A DNA stretch of 64,000 nt, from NCBI RefSeq assembly GCF_040640215.1, contig NZ_JBFABG010000007.1, forward strand, positions 310,001 to 374,000. Reading direction: 5' to 3'. Source of the DNA: Actinosynnema sp040640215 (GTDB lineage: Bacteria > Actinomycetota > Actinomycetes > Mycobacteriales > Pseudonocardiaceae). The position numbers were made by a program, and so were the translations under genes. Below are positions 60,976 to 64,000 of the stretch, one piece after another (within the stretch, counting starts at the first letter, position 1; every line of letters starts with the position of its first letter). The notes beneath the pieces are model-generated. The model was not told where the DNA came from. It saw nothing but the letters and a program-made list of their open reading frames with translations, and made no database searches.

Positions 60976-61542
60976 ATGCCGCCTGCGGAACGCCGCCTGT
61001 CCACCGCCGACGAGCGCCGGGAAACCGTGCTGCGGACCGCGCTCGGCGCGTTCGGGGCCAAGGGCTACTACGGCACCACGACCGGTGAGGTGGCCAAGGC
61101 GGCGGGCATCTCCCAGGCGTACGTGTACCGGCTGTTCCCCGACAAGGCGGCGTTGTTCCTGGCCGTGGTGGAGCGGTGCTTCACCCGGATTCGGGAGAGC
61201 CTGGGCGAGGGCGTCGCGCGAGCCGAGGGCAGTGCGCCCGAAGTGGTGCTGCACGCCATGGGCGAGGTCTACACCAGGCTGATCGCCGAGGACAACGCCC
61301 TGCTGCTGGTGCAGATGCACGCCCAGTGCGCGGCGATCTCCGAGCCCGCCGTGCGCGAGCTCCTGCGACGCGGGTACGCCAGGACCGTCGAGTACGTGCG
61401 GGGCGTGTCCGGCGCGGGCGAGGAGCAGGTGCGGCAGTTCTTCGCGCGGGGGATGCTGTGCCACCTGGTGGTGGCGGTCGACGCGTCGGGCGTGGACGCG
61501 CCGTGGGCCCGCACCCTCTCGGCGGGCATCCGCCACCACTGA
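60976..61542 (+). CDS. TetR-family regulator
   Basis: 188 aa from ATG 60976. HTH domain about 10-58 (ERRETVLRTALGAFGAKGYYGTTTGEVAKAAGISQAYVYRLFPDKAAL, split by a turn), C-terminal helical domain with MHAQCAAISEPAVRELLRRGYARTV. Ligand unknown. Candidate target is the divergent beta-helix lipoprotein gene. Confidence 0.9.
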   Translation: MPPAERRLSTADERRETVLRTALGAFGAKGYYGTTTGEVAKAAGISQAYVYRLFPDKAALFLAVVERCFTRIRESLGEGVARAEGSAPEVVLHAMGEVYTRLIAEDNALLLVQMHAQCAAISEPAVRELLRRGYARTVEYVRGVSGAGEEQVRQFFARGMLCHLVVAVDASGVDAPWARTLSAGIRHH

Positions 61543-61640
61543 CCCGAACAGCCGACGCCGGGTTCGGCCGTTTCGCGGAACACGCGAGTGACTGGTCGAC
61601 CAGTCCTGTACCTGGCGGGTGAGCGGCGCTCCGGTCCCGA

Positions 61641-62321
61641 TCAGACCTGCTGCCGCACCAACTGCTCCACGCCGTCCATCAGGCGGGCGAGGCCGAACGT
61701 GAAGTCGTGCTCCTCGTCCACGCCGCCCGCTCCGAACGTGCCCGCGTCCACGACCCGGCGCAACGCGGGGTAGCGCTCGGCGTCCACCGATCGGGCCAGC
61801 TCGACGCCGTAGGCCCGCTCGGCCTCGGCGGACACCTCGGTCGCGAACCGGGCCTGACCCACCACGAAACCCGTGCACAGCAACAAGACCGACATCCGGT
61901 CGTCGGCCGGCAGCGGGGTGTCCTCCAGCACCCGCAGGCCGTGGTCCATCCAGGCGAGCTGGTTGGGGGTGTTCGGGGGCGTCAACGCCTGGATCTGGAG
62001 CACCCACGGGTGCCGGCGCAGGACGGTCAGGTGCTCGCGGCACCACCGCTCCATGCCCGCGCGCCACCCGTCGAACGGCTCGGCGAGGGACGCGGGCGGT
62101 TCGGCGAGGGTGTCGACCACCAGGAGGAGCAGCTCGTCCTTGCTCCGCACGTGCCGGTAGAGGGACATCGTCGTGAAGCCCAGGCGTTCCGCGACGCGGG
62201 CCATCGACACGGCGGCGAGCCCGTCCGCGTCGGCCAGCTCGATCGCGGCCCGCACGATGCGCCGGGCGCTCAGCCCCTGCCGGGGTTCCTTGCCCAGCCG
62301 TTCCCACACCGAGTCGTCCAT
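61641..62321 (-). CDS. TetR-family repressor of the ABC exporter
   Basis: 226 aa from ATG 62321, with GCGAGGA upstream. HTH about 18-66 (LSARRIVRAAIELADADGL, VSMARVAERLGFTTMSLYRHV). The C-terminal domain (about 85-225) is of the tetracycline-repressor TetR_C type (EPFDGWRAGMERWCREH, HPWVLQIQALTPPNTPN, LDGVEQLV-like end). Divergent from the ABC transporter, sharing a palindromic operator, so it likely controls it in response to the exported drug. Confidence 0.92.
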   Translation of the reverse strand: MDDSVWERLGKEPRQGLSARRIVRAAIELADADGLAAVSMARVAERLGFTTMSLYRHVRSKDELLLLVVDTLAEPPASLAEPFDGWRAGMERWCREHLTVLRRHPWVLQIQALTPPNTPNQLAWMDHGLRVLEDTPLPADDRMSVLLLCTGFVVGQARFATEVSAEAERAYGVELARSVDAERYPALRRVVDAGTFGAGGVDEEHDFTFGLARLMDGVEQLVRQQV

Positions 62322-62363
62322 GTCCTCGCATCCGCGCTCGTCGCCGACTTGCAGCCTAGTCGT

Positions 62364-62397
62364 GTGTATGACATACACTGAGTTTATGACATACACA
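62364..62397. promoter_or_regulatory. Operator GTGTATGACATACAC and repeat at the ABC start codon
   Basis: GTGTATGACATACAC (62364-62378) is a perfect 7-bp dyad with one central base. A second copy of its right part, ATGACATACAC, begins at the ABC start codon 62386. The -10-like TACACT (62374-62379) lies in the dyad and ends 6 nt before the ATG; TTGCAG (62349-62354) may be the -35. A repressor here would cover the promoter core and start codon. Confidence 0.65.
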
Positions 62398-63318
62398 GTC
62401 GAGGCGGTGGGCCTGCGCAAGTCGTTCGGGCGGCACGCCGTGCTCAAGGGGCTCGACCTGGGCGTGCGGCGCGGTGAGGTGTTCGCGCTGCTCGGCCCGA
62501 ACGGGGCGGGCAAGACCACCGCCGTGCGCGTGCTGGCCACCCTGCTCGGACCCGACGGCGGCACGGCCCGCGTCGCCGGGCACGACGTCGTCGCCGAACC
62601 GGAGCGGGTGCGCGCCGCGATTAGCCTGACCGGCCAGTACGCCGCCGTGGACGAGCTGCTGACCGGGCGGGAGAACCTGGCGATGATGGCCCGGCTGCGC
62701 CGCCTGGACCGGCGCGCGGCCCGGGAGCGGACGGCGGAACTGCTCGACCGGTTCGACCTGGCGGACGCGGCCGACCGCCGGGCGGCGACCTACTCGGGCG
62801 GGATGCGCCGTCGCCTGGACCTGGCGGCGAGCCTGGTCACCCGCCCGCAGGTGCTGTTCCTCGACGAGCCGACGACCGGGCTGGACCCGCGCAGCCGGCG
62901 CGAGGTGTGGTCGGCCGTCGCGGACCTGGCCCGGTCCGGCGTGACGGTCCTGCTCACCACCCAGTACCTGGAGGAGGCCGACCGGCTGGCCGACCGGATC
63001 GCCGTGCTGCACGGCGGCGAGATCGTCGCCGAGGGCACCGCCGCCGAGCTCAAGGACCGGGCCGGGGCCGCGACCGTCGAACTGTTCCTGCCCGACCGGG
63101 CCGCGCTGGCGGACGCGTCCGCCGCCCTCGACGGCGTGCCGGACGGGGAGAAGCTCAGCCTGCGGGTGCCCGGCGACGGCAGCGCGCGGCACGTGCGCGA
63201 GGTGCTGGACCTGCTGGACCGGCGCGGTGTGCCGGTGGACCGGCTGGAACTGCACCGGCCGACGCTCGACGAGGTGTTCCTCTCGCTGACCGGACCGGAG
63301 GTGCGCGGTGCTGCGTGA
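62386..63318 (+). CDS. ABC transporter ATP-binding protein (DrrA-like)
   Basis: 310 aa from ATG 62386; an in-frame ATG at 62368 would add six residues (MTYTEF), duplicating the first residues. Walker A is LLGPNGAGKTTAVR, Q-loop SLTGQYAAVDELLTG, signature YSGGMRRRLDLA, Walker B VLFLDEPTTGLDPR, and H-loop TTQYLEEADRL (Gln in place of the usual His neighbour order TH). The DrrA-type C-terminal domain (DEVFLSLTG) closes it. It energises the permease that follows. No SD, probably leaderless. Confidence 0.95.
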   Translation: MTYTVEAVGLRKSFGRHAVLKGLDLGVRRGEVFALLGPNGAGKTTAVRVLATLLGPDGGTARVAGHDVVAEPERVRAAISLTGQYAAVDELLTGRENLAMMARLRRLDRRAARERTAELLDRFDLADAADRRAATYSGGMRRRLDLAASLVTRPQVLFLDEPTTGLDPRSRREVWSAVADLARSGVTVLLTTQYLEEADRLADRIAVLHGGEIVAEGTAAELKDRAGAATVELFLPDRAALADASAALDGVPDGEKLSLRVPGDGSARHVREVLDLLDRRGVPVDRLELHRPTLDEVFLSLTGPEVRGAA

Positions 63319-64000
63319 TTCGACGACGTTCATCGGACGGGGGTTGCGGCACAGCCTGCGCAGCGTGGACGCGCTGCTGGTGGCGGTGATCCTGCCCGTG
63401 GTGATCCTGCTGCTGTTCGTCTACGTGTTCGGCGGCGCGATCGCCGTGGGCGGGCAGTACGTCGACTACGTGGTGCCCGGGATCATCCTGCTGTGCGCGG
63501 GTTACGGCGCGGCCGGCACGGCGGTCGGCGTGAACCAGGACATGACCACGGGCGTGATCGACCGGTTCCGGTCGTTGCCGATCGCCGGGTCGGCGGTGCT
63601 GGTCGGGCACGTGGTGGCGAGCGTGGCGCGGAACGTCGTGTCGACGTCGCTGGTGCTGGCGGTGGCGCTGCTGATCGGCTTCCGGCCGACCGGCGGGCCG
63701 CTCGCGTGGCTGGCGGTGGCGGGGGTGCTGCTGCTGTTCATGGTGGGCGTGTCGTGGCTCGCGGCGTGCTTCGGCCTGCTCGTCCGCACCCCGGAGGCAG
63801 CGGGCGCGTTCTCGTTCGTGGTGATGTTCCTGCCGTACGTGAGCAGCGCGTTCGTGCCGACGGAGACGATGCCGGCCGTGCTGCGGGGCGTGGCCGGGCA
63901 CCAGCCCGTGACACCGGTGATCGAGACGCTGCGCGGTCTGATGATGAGCGGCCCGGTAGGGGGGTCGGGCGTGGCGGCGGTCCTGTGGTGCACGTCGTTC
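63308..64000 (+). CDS. ABC-2 type permease (DrrB-like), 3' end off window
   Basis: 231 codons visible from GTG 63308, overlapping the end of the ATPase gene by 11 nt. The frame is open to the right edge. ABC-2 membrane topology is visible: ALLVAVILPVVILLLFVYVF (TM1), YVDYVVPGIILLCAGYGAAG, a linker DMTTGVIDRFRSLPIAGSAV (conserved ABC-2 motif), RNVVSTSLVLAVALLIGF, AWLAVAGVLLLFMVGVSWL and FSFVVMFLPYVSSAFVP. It forms the export channel with the ATPase upstream, resembling daunorubicin-resistance transporters. Confidence 0.93.
   Translation, partial: MLRDSTTFIGRGLRHSLRSVDALLVAVILPVVILLLFVYVFGGAIAVGGQYVDYVVPGIILLCAGYGAAGTAVGVNQDMTTGVIDRFRSLPIAGSAVLVGHVVASVARNVVSTSLVLAVALLIGFRPTGGPLAWLAVAGVLLLFMVGVSWLAACFGLLVRTPEAAGAFSFVVMFLPYVSSAFVPTETMPAVLRGVAGHQPVTPVIETLRGLMMSGPVGGSGVAAVLWCTSF

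Overview
The window is very GC-rich DNA with strong third-position G/C, GTG and TTG starts, and gene content typical of a filamentous actinomycete. The markers are an F420-dependent glucose-6-phosphate dehydrogenase, a conservon-type DUF742 protein, an intein-bearing Rv2578c-type radical SAM protein, many TetR regulators, and the conserved block ruvC-ruvA-ruvB / yajC-secD-secF-apt-rel / hisS. I read it as a member of the Pseudonocardiaceae (Saccharothrix/Actinosynnema/Lentzea-like). That placement is inference. No rRNA, tRNA, CRISPR array, phage or intact insertion sequence was found, and both window edges cut a gene.

Layout. 1-3.6 kb: end of a DUF742 gene, a Mug-type DNA glycosylase, a 5'-nucleotidase-family hydrolase and a membrane-anchored DUF5666-like protein. 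3.8-9.8 kb: a response regulator/sensor kinase operon followed by two GT39 membrane glycosyltransferases. The DUF5666 gene, the regulator operon and the first glycosyltransferase each have four direct-repeat positions at an 11-bp period, ending the same distance from the start codon, so they look like one small regulon. 9.8-14.9 kb: a phosphotransferase-fold protein with an altered catalytic loop, a DUF389 protein, aspS and a lipoprotein cyclophilin. 15-20.5 kb: four paralogous secreted subtilases. The outer two are canonical; the middle two lack the oxyanion-hole Asn. 20.8-28.8 kb: an HTH-like protein, two decayed acyl-CoA catabolism genes, a SnoaL-like protein, a cation/proton antiporter, the intein-containing radical SAM protein, remnants of a pnuC-nadR salvage locus, and a nitroreductase.

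29-44.6 kb is mostly the conserved housekeeping core: YibE/F protein, spermidine-synthase-like protein, hisS and an MBL hydrolase, a second cyclophilin, rel, apt, secF, secD, yajC, ruvB, ruvA and ruvC. Many of these genes overlap by 4 bp (ATGA/GTGA/TTGA), which suggests translational coupling. 44.7-51.3 kb: a diguanylate cyclase coupled to a cupin-like protein, fgd, DinB, an NmrA-like reductase, a family UDG and a tandem DUF427 protein. 51.4-64 kb: membrane, export and surface genes, including a DUF418 protein, an MFS pump with its divergent ArsR regulator, a Pro/Glu-repeat surface protein coupled to a DUF4239 protein, a TetR/membrane-protein pair, a trypsin-like protease with P-domain, a beta-helix lipoprotein, and a TetR regulator divergent from a drug-export ABC transporter that runs off the right edge.

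Two themes recur. Many genes appear to be leaderless: a -10-like xANNNT hexamer lies 6-7 nt before the start codon and no Shine-Dalgarno sequence is visible. Several divergent promoters also carry perfect palindromes that probably serve as operators for the adjacent regulator. The strongest candidates for undescribed biology are the 11-bp-repeat regulon (3.6-6.0 kb) and the subtilase quartet with two non-canonical members (16.9-19.2 kb).
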